A stretch of 64,000 bases of DNA from Hermodice carunculata (Eukaryota; Annelida; Polychaeta; Eunicida; Amphinomidae), in NCBI GenBank assembly GCA_964020975.1, contig OZ026612.1, forward strand, positions 135,228,763 to 135,292,762, in the 5' to 3' direction. Both the position numbers and the translations under genes were made by a program. Position 1 is the first letter of the stretch, and the number at the start of each line of letters is the position of its first letter. A model generated the notes under the pieces. The model was not told where the DNA came from. It searched no databases and worked only from the letters and a program-made list of their open reading frames with translations. Of the stretch, positions 12,165 through 23,849 are shown piece by piece.

Positions 12165-12385
12165 ATATCATGATAAATGAGAACTTTGTGAATACTGCTA
12201 TTCAAAAGCTCAAGAATCATAAGTCCTATGCCGCTGACAGCATTCCTAATGAATTCTTGAAATATGGAGAGCATCGTCTTGTAATATATCCTGTAGGAAT
12301 GTTTAATCACTACAAAGTTTTAGAGAGTTCTCCCGCCAGTTGGTTTAAAGGTGTTATAAAACCATTACAAGTTTTCATTTGATTT
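12165..12385 (+). mobile_element. LINE RT N-terminal fragment
   Basis: One open stretch encodes NTAIQKLKNHKSYAADSIPN, EFLKYG and WFKGVIKPL, matching the start of non-LTR RTs (the 'LKnhKS.G.DsIpNEflK' block that precedes the first catalytic motif). The Gly before the Asp is replaced by Ala. Only about 70 codons survive. It is adjacent to a minus-oriented family B repeat. Confidence 0.7.
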
Positions 12386-12399
12386 TATCAAAAAAAGAA

Positions 12400-13702
12400 G
12401 AAGAAATTTAATAAAAATAAGTTCCAAAAATCACTGGACAGCAACCATTTGAACAAACTTGGCAGAGATTCACCCAAGATGAACCCCATCAAGTTTGAAG
12501 TGAATCTGGCTTCACAGAAACCCTAAAATTTACTAGACTGCTATAGACCCACCCAGGGTAAATCCCAACCAAGTTTGAAGTGAATTTGGTTAACGATTTC
12601 AGAGAAGACAAAACGTAAATTACCATTCACCATTACCTTGCATAATAATCAATGGGAATGCATGCATTGACCAATAAGTACCCAAGTTGAAATCGTTAAA
12701 AATCAGGTTCCACAGCAATGCCACCCAGTAAACACGTTTGTGTGACCCTTCCACAAGGTACATAACACTCAGCTTCAGAAAATATATGAGCGATAGTTCA
12801 GGAGAAGTAGAAATTTACGAAAACACACAAAAAATCAAAAATAGAAAAAAGAATAATAGCATCACCAGCTGGTGAACAAATTAAGCTCTAAGAGTCCCCA
12901 CAAGGGTACCTATCAACTTTCAAAGCAACGACCAAGTAGTTTCGGAGAAAAGGGTGTTTTCAAAGTTTTTACTAAATAATTTAATGAAAAAAATAATAAA
13001 AAATCCAAATATCACTGGACCATGACCGCTTGATCAAAGTTGGTAGAGACCTACCCAAGGAACATCCCCACCCAGTTTCAAGTGAATCTGGCTATCGATT
13101 TTGGAGAAGTCGAAAATGTGAATAACCACAGCAATCTCCATTCCCTTACGTAGTAATCATTAAGAATGTATGCACTGACAAATACGTACCTGACTTACAA
13201 AAACTCGTTAAAAATCAGTCATCTACAGCAACACTACCTGGTGAACAATTCGTGCAACCCTGCTACCAGAAACATTTACATCATGTTTCAGCATAATGTA
13301 AGTTACGGCTTTGGAGTAGAAGTAGAAAATAGTGAAACCACAAAAAAATTATGAAAAAAAAAAAAGAAAAGAAAAAAAATGCAGCGCCTCCTGTTGAACA
13401 AATTAGCTCTAGGGGTACCAAGAAATGCCCCTATGCAATCTTGAAGCAATTAGCTTTGTGGTTTTGGAAAAGTTTTTTTTTTAAGATTACGCCAAAAAAA
13501 TAAACACAAAAAAATCAGAGAAAATCCAAAAATCACTGGACCGTGACCATTTGAACAAACTTGGAAGAGACCCACCCCACCCAGTTTGAAGTGAATCTGG
13601 CTCAAGGTTTTGGACAAGAAGTCGAAAATGTAAATTGTGGACAGACGGATGGATGATAGGCTTTCCCATCAAATCAGCTGACTGACAAGTCAATTGAGCT
13701 AC
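12400..13702 (-). repeat. family B repeat, minus copy
   Basis: On the minus strand this matches the repeat at 37,438-39,085. It starts at 13,702 with AGCTCAATTGACTTGTCAGT (an eroded version of the palindrome), followed by blocks that alternate 'TCCAGTGATTTTTGGA'-like and 'TTCACTTCAAACTTGGT'-like sequence. The monomers recur about every 450-490 bases (for example the CAAAAATCACTGGA block at about 12,427 and 13,529, and a TCACTGGACC block near 13,010). Internal A-rich runs at 13,340-13,380. No coding content. Confidence 0.7.
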
Positions 13703-13704
13703 TA

Positions 13705-14400
13705 ACATGGCTTAATTTCCTCGACATAGTTAAAGCGTTCGATACTGTAAATAGACACAGACTATTTCACTCACTCTGGAAAAAGGGTATACAAGGAAAG
13801 GCATGGCGCCTTGCTCACGGTTTCTACGAAAAAGTAGAAAATAAGATAATTTTGGGCCCATATGAAAGTGAACGGTTCGAGTTCACCAATGGCGTGAAAC
13901 AAGGGTGTAAATGTCTCAAACGCTCTTTGCAATAATAATGATTGATTTAGAAAATGTATTTTCGGATAAAAAACATAGGCATATTATACCAAAATGAACA
14001 TATGCTATCCCTTTTCTATGTAGATAATATTGCACTCATAGTTGATAGTGATGCCCAGTCGCAGAAAATGCTTACTGTTGCACATAGTAAAATTGAAAAT
14101 TGGGAATGAAATTTAATGAAGAGAAAACAAAAGTCATGGTCATTGGCAAAAAAACAAAACAAAACAAAAAGAAAACAAAACAAAACAAATAGAAAACAAA
14201 AGAAAAAATAGTAAATAAAGATGAAAGGTGGCAATTAGGTAATTTGAACATTGGTGACTGTGAAAGTTTTACTTTGGAGTTGTTTTCAGTAGGAGGCTTC
14301 CCGACAGTGGCCACGCAAAACAACATTTGAAGCTCAAAGCACAACGTCTTAACAACTATATGAGCGGCATCTTGGCAGGTCATGAAAATGTAAATACAGT
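13705..14400 (+). mobile_element. LINE RT fragment, YVDN in place of YADD
   Basis: Shows VKAFDTVNRHRLFHSLW (first catalytic Asp, about 13,730-13,785), RFEFTNGVKQGC (about 13,877-13,912), and FYVDNIALIVDSD (about 14,016-14,055) where the RT active site should read Tyr-Ala-Asp-Asp. Next come AHSKIENW and, in another frame, KFNEEKTKVMVIGKK, the usual follow-on of YADD-type LINEs, then an AAAAC-rich run (14,150-14,210). The last Asp of the active site is Asn and frames shift, so it is dead. It starts directly after the palindromic start of family B at 13,702. Confidence 0.75.
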
Positions 14401-15796
14401 TTGTTTTTTTTTTAGGTAACAGTATATAGAATTACATAAAGAAACCGTCTGAAGCTCACGGCTCTGCTGTTTGGCTTTGTAATACCCAGGAAAGCAATAC
14501 TATCATAAGTTCCTTTCAGTATTCAGCCACTAGACCAATCATGCGTATAAGTGCGACACCAGCCGTTGAGGCCACGCTTGGTGAACTCAAGTACAGTCTT
14601 TCTGAACACCTAATCTTAATATTTAAATGTACTTGGCCTATATGGTTTTTCTTTGCCTTAACAGCGCACATATTTTTTTCAAATAATGATATGAAACAAT
14701 GTATATGTTTTCGATCCACAGAAAGTGGTGGCCAATGTAAATGGAGCATATTTCAATACATTACAGTGTAATTCCTCTCGTTGCAACATATAATTAGGAC
14801 AATGAAAGAAAAAAAGGAGAATATCTTCATTAACTCTTCCACAAGAACAAATAGGAGAATGTAGCACCTTCATTTTGAATAAATAAAGGTTCAGTCGGGT
14901 GCAGCCCATTCGCATATGTGCATGAATTCTACCAATACATCTATCACCAAAGTTATAAAAGACTTTTGTTTAAAACTTAAGCCTACACCTCTTTTCAAAA
15001 TGTTCCTACAGTCAGACATATTTTCAGAATTCCGTATCCGCGCTGGTAATGCGTCGCAAAGATTTATTGTAGATGGAAAAAAGATCGGAAAAAAGATATG
15101 GATCTACTTTGGATTGGGAGAATGTTAAATCGATCACGTGGTCGCATGTTGTACGCCGTCTGTCCTTCAACTTTGGGTAACATATTGTACAAATAGTCTG
15201 GCGTTGATCTATTAAATATTTTATACATTAATACCAACTTTTTGTGTACACTCCTTTTTACAAGTGTTTCCCATTCTGTTTCTTCATATAATCTCTCAAT
15301 AGGTGTACTCTTCAATGCCCCAGTAACTACACGGGCTGCCTCCAAATGAACCTTCTCTAATGCTTGCTCGTTGGTCTCTGAACATCCATCCCACACAACA
15401 CTGCCATACTCAAATAACGGTCTTATGTAAGAGAAATAAATCATTTCTAAAGTTGTTCGCTGAAGTGAATATTGTAAACCTTTGAGAATATTAATCATTT
15501 TTGCACCTTTTTGGATTAAAGATCGTTTTTGAGGGTAATTCCAAGATGTTTTTGAGAATATACATTAACTAATTGCACATTTTCAAAATAAATTGGGGGT
15601 GTTCCGCTTCCTAGATATAATCATAGATTCGGTTTTAGTGGGATTGAATGTGACAAACCACCTATTAGACCATTTGTTCATAGACATCATACCAGTATTC
15701 AGGCTATCAGCATGATTAACAGGATTTTCTACATAAATATACAAAGGTGTATCCTCAGCGAAAGACCTGATATTTGAGTTGACAACGTCGAAAATG

Positions 15797-15911
<115 letters not shown>

Positions 15912-17189
15912 CAAAAACAAAAGGGGACCAAGGACAAAACCTTGTGGTACACCTGCTTTTAAAACACCCCATCTAGAAAACTGACCCTCAATGACCACTC
16001 TTTGGGAACAACCACTAAGATAACTTTGAAACCAGTCTAGGAAATCACCGGCGATCAAATTGCTTTACTAATATCACAGAAAATAACCCGAACCTCCTTC
16101 TGGTGGTCTAGTGCCTTGGAAAATTCATGATAAAGGTAGACCAGCTGGTTAACTGTGGAATCATTCGGCATAAAGCCAGAATGTTGATATCGGAACACAA
16201 GGGAATCTCCACAGAAATTAAATGCGTATTTAATACTGCTCTTTCAAAAACTTTCCCCAAGCAACTAAGTAGAAAGATAGGTCTGTAGTTGTTATAAACA
16301 TTACGCGATTTTTTTATTATAAACAGGCGTAACATTTACCCTTTCTCAGTTCCCTGAAAACTGTTTGAGATGCAGAGGCACATTAAGTAAGTTAGTGAGC
16401 GGTTCGGCTATAGAAGCAGCTGCTTCTTTCATCATTCGGGGACTTATACCGTCAGGGCCAGTAGCTTTGCTAGAATCGATGCTAGCTAATATATCATAAA
16501 TTTGGTCAAGGCCTAATAGGAGAGGTTACAATTACCAATTATCTGTGTATTCAGCTGAATATACAATCTTATACACAGAATTCTTCAGGGCTAGAGATGT
16601 GTATTCACTTTGGATTGTATGTTAGATTAACCCCAAATTGAAAGACGACTTTTAAAGCTGCAAGAATAACATTTGTGTGAACATTTCAGCTGTAATTTTA
16701 CCACACAAACGTTGCTGTTTATGCAATGAGTGGTTTTAAATTTATCAAGCTGTAAATCACAATGAAAAGTAATGGGAGTTCACAACTCTAGCCCTGAATG
16801 ACTGAAATGCTCGCTACAGGAGAGCAGCAGAAGCTTCTGTTCTTGCTCTTCCCTATTGTACTGTTTCTAAAATGGTTTCTGGTACTATTGGATTATCTGG
16901 TAACTTAGCTTCACGATCGCCAACAGCACACTGCTCCAAAACTGGTCATTTTGGATTTGTGCTTTCACTTTTATATCACTATACACTTGGTCTGGATGTG
17001 TCAATGATGGGAACCCTGAACCCTGGTCATTGCCTAGAAAGTTTTTGACAACACGCCACCATGATTTATCTCTTTTCTTATCTTTAGAAAGTTTATCGTT
17101 AAGTATTTCTCTGTATTGCCGTTCTGCATCTTTAAGCTGGGGTTGATAATAATTTCGAAGGGTTCTAGAATATGCCCAAGTGGATGCAC

Positions 17190-17390
17190 GATTAGTTTTT
17201 TGTTTTGTTTTGGACTTTGTTTTTTTTTTTTTTTTTTTTTTTTTTGATTTTTTTGTTTTTTTGTTTTTTTGTTTTTTTTTTGTTTTTTTTGTTTTTGTTT
17301 TTTGTTTGTTTTTTTGTTTGTTTGTTTGTTTGTTTTTGTTTGTTTTTGTTTTGTTTTTTGTTTAGTTTTTCTTTTTAACTTTTTTATGTA
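17190..17390. repeat. T/TTTG-rich simple sequence inside LINE-J
   Basis: On the minus strand an A-rich run with CAAA units follows the Lys-rich segment KRRKDRVHKKVKKKN and precedes the linker NRASTWAYSRTLRNYY. It likely grew from AAA/AAG lysine codons. Not a poly(A) tail, since LINE coding sequence continues on both sides. Confidence 0.85.
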
Positions 17391-17949
17391 CTCTATCTTT
17401 TCTACGTTTCAGATTTCGATGAGATGAATTGGACCATGGGACGCCATTCGGTCGCTTGCATACAACTTTATTGGGTATACACTGCCTCGTGGTATTTAAA
17501 AAAATTGTTTGACCGGGCACAGCATATATCATCAACGTGATCAAACTTAAAACATGTATCCCAATCAGCATTACCAAGCATTAATCTATAATTATCCCAG
17601 TCTGTCTTGTTGTATTCCCATATATGTCTTTAGTATATCTGTGTCGTGTGGAATCTAAACAATAAAGATGCCGTACCAGTGCAGTGATCACAGTCAGCAA
17701 CGGGAGGTAATACCTCAGTCTTTCTGATGTATTGACCAAAGTCAGAAACAATTTGGTCTTAACATGTTGCAGTGCTGTCGTTAATACGAGTTGGTTCTTT
17801 GATATGACAGATCAAGTAATTGGTCGAAACAAAAAATCCCAACTTCTTACCAGCTGGTGTTCTAAAGTCTGCATTTAAATCTCCCATCAGCATCATCTGA
17901 TCACATTTGTTTTAACGAAATTGATAAAAATCATCCTTGTTTACCTATA

Positions 17950-18540
17950 CAATGTTAAATAGATCGTTTAGAGAGCAATACTTGTTTACAATGAAATGTT
18001 TCGAAAGCGCACGATTAAAGTTGAAAGCAAGAACTCGGGATTCAAGAATGTTTTTAAGGTGGAATAAAGAAATAGATAGTAACTGTCCCCTCTGACATGC
18101 AAGCCACAAAGCTTTAAATCATTTTACGTCTTTGTGTCCTAACCTACTTGCTGTTCCAAAAGACAATTTAAAAGTGGTTGGAAAATAAATTGACAAGTGA
18201 TAAAAAGAGGTATATTTGGGAACATTTTGCGGCATCATCTCCACATTCAAAATTATGTCTCCTGCTTGGCGATTTGGCCTTCGACTACGGGGACAAAGTT
18301 GGATGAATTTTTGAAAAAGCAAGCAAAAGATTCTAACGGAGGCCTGGAAGGTGAGAGCTTCAGGGATAGAAACTCCATATGTGTAAATATTTGTTTTTAA
18401 CCTGAGGGCACCTATATTGATCTGTATATATTTTAGCTATTGTGAGTTAGTATGTGTACAGTCCAATGTGACGCATCGCGGCGGACCCCGACCCGTTGAT
18501 GCCCCCCATTGCAAAGGGGTAGTTCAACAGTAAATAATAA
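17950..18540 (+). mobile_element. LINE 3' end with AATAATAAAA tail
   Basis: C-terminal remnant of a YADD-type LINE: the frame around 18,240-18,310 reads HSKLCLLLGDLAFDYGDKVG, and then a FEKASKRF segment, which fits the extreme C-terminus of such ORF2 proteins. A GC-rich 3' UTR follows (about 18,470-18,520, with GGACCCCGACCCGTTGATGC), then CAACAGTAAATAATAATAAA. Upstream part (17,950-18,200) is too decayed to read surely. Confidence 0.55.
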
Positions 18541-18739
18541 TAAAATGTATCAAGGAACCACGAAGTATGACCTTGTATCACAATTGATCGTACGGTACTC
18601 CACTACAGATATCAGTCACACAGTATAACCTACTGCACAGAGTTCTTGATATTTAGTCATCTATGTTCAAAATTATTAAGTTTTCCCTAATAGCACAACA
18701 TGTGTTTTTTCAATAGTGTCTTTCACGGAAGAGAGAGGC

Positions 18740-18743
<4 letters not shown>

Positions 18744-18779
<36 letters not shown>

Positions 18780-18780
18780 T

Positions 18781-18840
<60 letters not shown>
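18744..18840. repeat. (GACA)n then (GA)n microsatellite
   Basis: Tetranucleotide GACA repeat followed by about 58 bases of GA. Ser-Leu or Arg-Glu repeats readable here are artefacts. Confidence 0.95.
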
Positions 18841-18844
<4 letters not shown>

Positions 18845-18919
18845 CCCTGGTGGCTTTGTAGTTCATCGGCCTCACAAAGCTGGAAACAAGTATTGAACGC
18901 GAAGGCAACCACTCGTAGA

Positions 18920-19290
18920 AATGTGAAGTAAAACTAAGACTCGTTCCGATACGTTACATTCATATGCGGATATAATGGTTGAGGTCATAATTACCTGACA
19001 TAGAGTCGTACATGGACGGTAGTAGATCACCGAAGACGTCTAACATGATCTAAGCAAAAATTGGAAACTATGCGATGCACTTAGGAAAAGAAGTACATGT
19101 GTACTTCGCTTTCAAATTCCCAATATTACTTGAAAGAGCGATCACTCATTTGCACTGAGACACGGAAGGTCAGCATCGACCTGTACTATGATTCACAACC
19201 TAGTAAAAGGAATGAACTAGAGAATTTTGATTTTCTTGTCAGCAAATCCTGTGTGCCTGGTAAATTTTCACAGATTGCATGTTCAGTATT
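18920..19290. other. no gene seen
   Basis: Short frames only. A 66-codon frame at 19,097-19,297 has no recognisable motif and runs into the family S array. Confidence 0.4.
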
Positions 19291-20372
19291 TATTTAACTC
19301 CTGCAGCAATAATTTTTATTCAACTGTTTAAAAGAGATATAAACAATTGAGCTGTACCAGGAACCTATGAACTCAAGTTGAAATTGTACCTCTATCTATA
19401 TTAGTTCTGAAGTTATTTAAAAATTAAATTTCGTATATTTGCCAAATTTGCCTAAATCAAATTGCTGCAACGTAAATTCATGTTTAATTAGATGCAGCTA
19501 TCTCACAGACCTATCAATTAAAGTCAGAATGACACCCATATACAAACAAGTTTTGAAGTTGAACATTCAGGATTTAAATTTTGTGAATTTGCATAATTAG
19601 CATAAATCAGAATGTAACACCTTCGGCTCATATTTCATTGGATGCAGTTGTGGCATCAACCTAACAAGTGAAGTTAGAAAGACGCCTGTATTTGTAATAG
19701 TTCTGAAGTTTTCGAACTTTAAATTTTGCGTATTCTCCTAATTTGCATCAATTAAAATTCTACACTTTTGGCTGTGGTCAATTGGACGTGCCAATAGCAC
19801 AAACCTGTGAAGCCATTCGATTATAAAGTGTGAATGGTACCTCACCCTTTAATAATTTTGAGCATTTAAACTTTTCAAGTGCCCCTAATTGGCTGTGGCT
19901 ACAACACAAACTTGTAAATAGCAGTTGGAATGCTCTTCTACCTATAATAGTTTTGAAGATATTTAATATTTAAATTTTTGAAGTGCTCCTAATTTGCATG
20001 AATTAAACCTGTACAACTTTTGTCTGTGGTGCCCTGGATGCGCCTTCAGTACAAACCTATGATTTAAAGTTGGAATGGTACCTCTATCTTTAATAGCTTA
20101 GAAGATATTCAACGTTAACATTTCAAATGGCCCCCAAATTGCATTTTTATAACATGCTGACTGTTCCATACCAGGTGGTTCATTTCACTACAAGGTCAAT
20201 CATCATGCCAAGTTTGGCACTCTTCCAAACAATAGTGTTAGAAAAAAACGGAGGACAAAATTCACACGGGAACATAGAAAATATAATAAATAAGTAATAA
20301 AATAAATGAATGAATAAAGGATTTCAGGAAAAACAAAAAGTCTATGTTTGCACACAGACTAAATGAATAAAA
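19290..20372 (+). repeat. family S tandem array, plus orientation, with its end
   Basis: About six diverged units of roughly 125-135 bases. Each has TAATTTGCAT(A/G)AATTA, a tract of the type ACAACTTTTGGCTGTGG, ATTGGATGC, 'cacaaacct', 'aagttggaatggtacctct' and 'atagtttTGAAGatATT'. The array ends in CATGCTGACTGTTCCA (about 20,150), AAGTTTGGCACTCTTCC, and a distinctive terminus at 20,238-20,372 rich in AATAAATAA and containing AGTCTATGTTTGCACACAGA. That terminus reappears reversed at 21,777-21,912. Confidence 0.75.
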
Positions 20373-20409
20373 TATAGAACGACACAACAAAACAAAATAA
20401 AACAAAAGT

Positions 20410-20870
20410 TAATAAAGCTTTGGGCTCAGATTTTTTTCTCAAATAATAGTGGTCTCAGATCATGTAGAGTCAATTTTATGAGCCGGGAGCCAGAGATCAA
20501 CAAAGTGTTTCAAAGTATTTCTTTCATTGGCGTACATATTTTGATGTCTCATTATTTAAACGTCTGCAATAGATAACGTGTTTAATGGCCAGGGGGTGCA
20601 CTCCTTTCCTTCAGTTAAACATGGACAATTTGTATCGGCATTCAAGGATTCGGTGTTGCAAAAGGACTGCGTATTTGCTGTCAAGGCCGCCACACACGAG
20701 CAGCCCTTTTAATTCCAATTGTGGGTTTCCATTCAAGAAAAATATAATAAGTTTTTCAGAATATAAACACGGCCGATGATTTCTGCTGATGGAGAGAGTG
20801 TTTAAATCTTATTACTTTCTATTGCATTCCCAGCCTGGATAATTTCATGCTAATTCAGACCCATTGTATT
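20410..20870. other. no gene seen
   Basis: A 64-codon frame at 20,585-20,779 shows no family motif. Otherwise plain AT-rich DNA. Confidence 0.4.
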
Positions 20871-21119
20871 TGTGTCTTTTTGTCCGGAACCACTTCCTAG
20901 TAGTCATTACCCTATTCCGCAGTCCAAACTCTTTACTCTCCATAAGCTAACCTGTCACTGTGTAATCTATATACATATGGAAGTACTATTGTCCATATCG
21001 CACACGTTCCTCTGTAGAATTTTGACATAGGCTGTATTAGCCCAAATAAATTTAAGGATCTTCAGCGGATAACTACTCAGAACATGTTTCAGAGCCTATA
21101 CACGTTTTACTTTTGTTGC

Positions 21120-21680
21120 ACCTATGATGTTGTCCCCTCTTGATTTATGCCATTCAGTCGCCACAAATAAATGCCCATCTATATCATGTCAATATCCTTC
21201 CAGCCTTAACGTGTGCATGCCCTCATCCTACTGAAGATACGAAACATTACCTTTTGTTCTGCCCCAAGTTCAGTGTGCAAAGGGTCCGTCTACTGAACAC
21301 TGTGTGTCACTTACTCGCTCCAGGTGTAAATCCGACTCTAATAGTTCGGTGCTGTAGTAATATTTTATTAATATTCTCATGAAGGGTTGTGAGGATTTGC
21401 CAGACACCAATAATGCATTCATCCTTGAGGTTGTTCAGACATTCATATCAGAATCTAGACGTGTCATTTACTAATTTGGTATATGATATAATTATAAGTC
21501 TCCATTATTTGGAATCGACTGCATTATTCTGTACAAGCTGTGAATTTAGTCTTCTGCTCTAGTCCAGTGTGTATTGTACATATTCCTTTGTGTCCTTTTA
21601 TGTACTGGAGAACCTCCAGATTAGTCTCTGTATACTATTAGGCAATCCAAAGAAAATAAATATGCTTATATTTATTTATA
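21120..21680 (+). mobile_element. LINE-A C-terminus and tail
   Basis: Encodes TCACPHPTEDTKHYLLFCPK (about 21,208-21,270), the Cys/His motif, then LLAPGVNPTLIVRCCSNILL, and in another frame ILEVVQTFISESRR (about 21,424-21,465). These match the same region of the copy at 27,440-29,338 (CDCGHPVEDIIHFFLFCPP; VNQQFFSSVQKFIINTRR). The tail GTACTGGAGAACCTCCAGAT, then TTAGGCAATCC and AAAATAAATATG follows at 21,602-21,665. Only the 3' part is present. Confidence 0.8.
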
Positions 21681-21690
21681 TTTTATATAA

Positions 21691-21757
21691 TGTACATGCT
21701 TTTCACATGATGAATCATCAAATAAATGTTCATGTTCAAGAATTTCGAATTTTGTTT
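21691..21757 (+). repeat. 67-base arm, inverted copy at 22,691-22,756
   Basis: TAATGTACATGCTTTTCACA and onward to ATGTTCAAGAATTTCG. It matches the reverse complement of 22,691-22,756 with few differences. Contains AATAAA (ATCAAATAAATG), suggesting a transcript 3' end. Confidence 0.8.
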
Positions 21758-21776
21758 TATTTAGTTTTGTTGTGTC

Positions 21777-21912
21777 GTTCTTTATTTTATTTATTAAGTC
21801 TGTGTGTAAACATAGACTTTTTGTTTTGCCTGAAATTCTTTATTCACTCATTTATTTATTTACATATCTTTTATATTTTCTATATTCCCATGTGAATTTT
21901 GTCCTCCGGCCT
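21777..21912 (-). repeat. family S terminus, inverted
   Basis: Reverse complement of 20,238-20,372: TCTGTGTGTAAACATAGACT, CCTGAAATTCTTTATTCACT, and ATTTTGTCCTCCGG at its end. No S monomers follow it. Together with 20,238-20,372 it frames a LINE-A 3' end. Confidence 0.75.
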
Positions 21913-22114
21913 CGACACGTCTATTTTAAGGAGCCTTGCTGTGACGGCGATTATTCTTAGTTCTGAAAATTTCATTTTTATGGTGAAGCATAAATGAGTG
22001 TACTGATTTCACGTGTTTTGTCTTGCGAAATGTAAACATTGTATTTATGAATTACTGTATTCTGATATCTGAGTGTGACTACTTTTTATGTATTCTTCAT
22101 TTTTATGGAGGTTA

Positions 22115-22163
<49 letters not shown>
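22115..22163. repeat. (GAT)n microsatellite
   Basis: About 16 units of GAT. Confidence 0.95.
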
Positions 22164-22167
<4 letters not shown>

Positions 22168-22169
22168 TA

Positions 22170-22636
22170 TTAGACTATGGACATTATATCGGTATTTCAA
22201 AGCGAAAGATCAACCGCTATTGTAACGACGGTACCACAAACACCTCGAGACTTACCAGGAAAAGTACCGACCGTTGTGCATGGTTGTCGTGACTGCACAA
22301 GAGAACCTTTCATGCACTACTGCTCATATCTTGACGAAGTTTCCTAACGTATCGTTTAAAGCTTGAATATTATCATTCAAGTAAATAAACTGTTGCTTTG
22401 GGGGATTTTCAACGATTTAGTGAATACACTTGTATATTGGTTGATGATACGCCATTCCTAGAAACAGTTGAACCTATACAGGAAAACATTAACTCTTAAA
22501 TTATAATTTGTTCGAGGCTGAAGAGTGGGAAGAAATGTAAACCTCTGTGAAACTAAACAAATAGATTTCCCCTGTAAAACTAAATGAATGGTAAATGTCG
22601 ATTAAAAGCAAAAGAAAAAGTCCGCCCAAGATCTTC
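22170..22636. other. no gene seen
   Basis: Unremarkable sequence between a GAT microsatellite and a poly(T) run; no motif recognised. Confidence 0.4.
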
Positions 22637-22760
22637 CTTTTTTTTTTTTTTTTTATTTTTTTTTTTTTTTTTGATGAATTAACCTGCAAAACGAAATTCT
22701 TGAACATGAACATTTATTTGATAATTCATCATGTGACAAGCATGTACATTATCTTGTTCA
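22637..22760 (-). mobile_element. retro-copied 3' end with poly(A)
   Basis: On the minus strand: the arm related to 21,691-21,757, containing ATCAAATAAATG as a polyadenylation signal, then GTTTTGCAGGTTAATTCATC, then an A run of about 36 bases broken by one T (22,637-22,672 as T on the plus strand). This order of AATAAA, short spacer and A run suggests reverse transcription of a polyadenylated RNA. The source RNA is not identified; a LINE or SINE 3' end is possible. Confidence 0.5.
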
Positions 22761-22764
22761 GGTC

Positions 22765-23220
22765 TCATTAGATCCTGCCAGTACATTTTAATTTTTTAAT
22801 GCATTGGAAAGCATGTGAAACTCGTATATTCCTCCTGTTCTAAAGTAAGCAGCATCTGAGTTTGACTGTAGTCAAGACAACAAGGCCATATTTGAAACAT
22901 TTCAATACAAAATTAAAGCTGCCTTGTATATATCATGTGCAATGAATACATTCGGTCAGGTTGACATTCTGAAATGCCTTGGATGGCCGAACCCGGAAGC
23001 GAGACTTATTATTTTAAAGTAGCATTCTATTTCATAATTGAGAGAATAAGTTGCCTTCCCCATACACCTGCAAGCCATGATTCAAAATGTTTTTTTAATT
23101 CGTAAATTATTCTTATTTCTAAAAAATCAAGATTGCTACATGGATCTGTGGGACTGTTGAAGACATATATTATGTACAGATTAAAAATAGTCAGTAAAAT
23201 GGTGGTCAAGGAAGTGTGAA
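22765..23220. other. no gene seen
   Basis: AT-rich; short frames only, no motif recognised. Confidence 0.4.
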
Positions 23221-23755
23221 TCATTCTTAGGTTGAAATTTATGAATATGGGTAATGTTTTTCTGAACTATTTGATATTGTCATGTTGTGCTTTGGGCCAT
23301 GTTCTCATAGTAATTATATGGAGGTAAAGCGTGTTTATTATGTTCCAGATTCATTAATATCACAAAAACGATGTAGGCCTACTTTCTTCTTTTGGGATAA
23401 ACTCATCTGACTGACAAGTCAGAGGAACCAAAAAGTGACAGGCCTGCCTGGTCTCCTTTTTATCTTTGGCACAAACGTGATAAAATTATGGTTTTGAGTG
23501 GTTAGGCCTATATGTTTTTGAAAAACTAAAGTCTATAGCTAGTGAAGAATATATCCAAGGTTGAGAGGACCACATTGAAACCACCATTTGCCTTTTATAG
23601 GTGACTGCCTGCCTCAAGTCAGCAGTGAAATCCGTTTCTTCACATTGATATTGGAAGATGAATATTGATGTTTTGGTAACTCTTAAACCTCTTTGCTGTC
23701 ATTGTTAGGTTGAAATTTATGAATATGCATAATGTTTTTCTGAACTATTTGGTCA
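23221..23755 (-). repeat. R1 repeat copy 3, with direct repeats at both ends
   Basis: Reverse complement of 8,538-9,073, diverged. The ~55 base block beginning TCATT(C/G)TTAGGTTGAA and ending TTTTTCTGAACTATTTG occurs at both ends (23,221-23,277 and 23,699-23,755). The core TCTGACTGACAAGTCAGAGG lies at about 23,406-23,426. Internal blocks GATGTAGGCCTACTTTC and GTGGTTAGGCCTATATG match the other copies. This complete copy confirms that the direct repeats belong to the element. Confidence 0.8.
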
Positions 23756-23849
23756 GTCCATCCGAATCGTTGAACCACCCCCTAAAACATGTACTTCAGA
23801 AATGATTGGTCTAAAATTATGACTCTGACTCAGATGTGGAAAGCGTAAA

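Noticed and set aside
18676-18931. Ser-Leu and Arg-Glu repeat proteins
   Set aside because: They come from the GACA/GA microsatellite.
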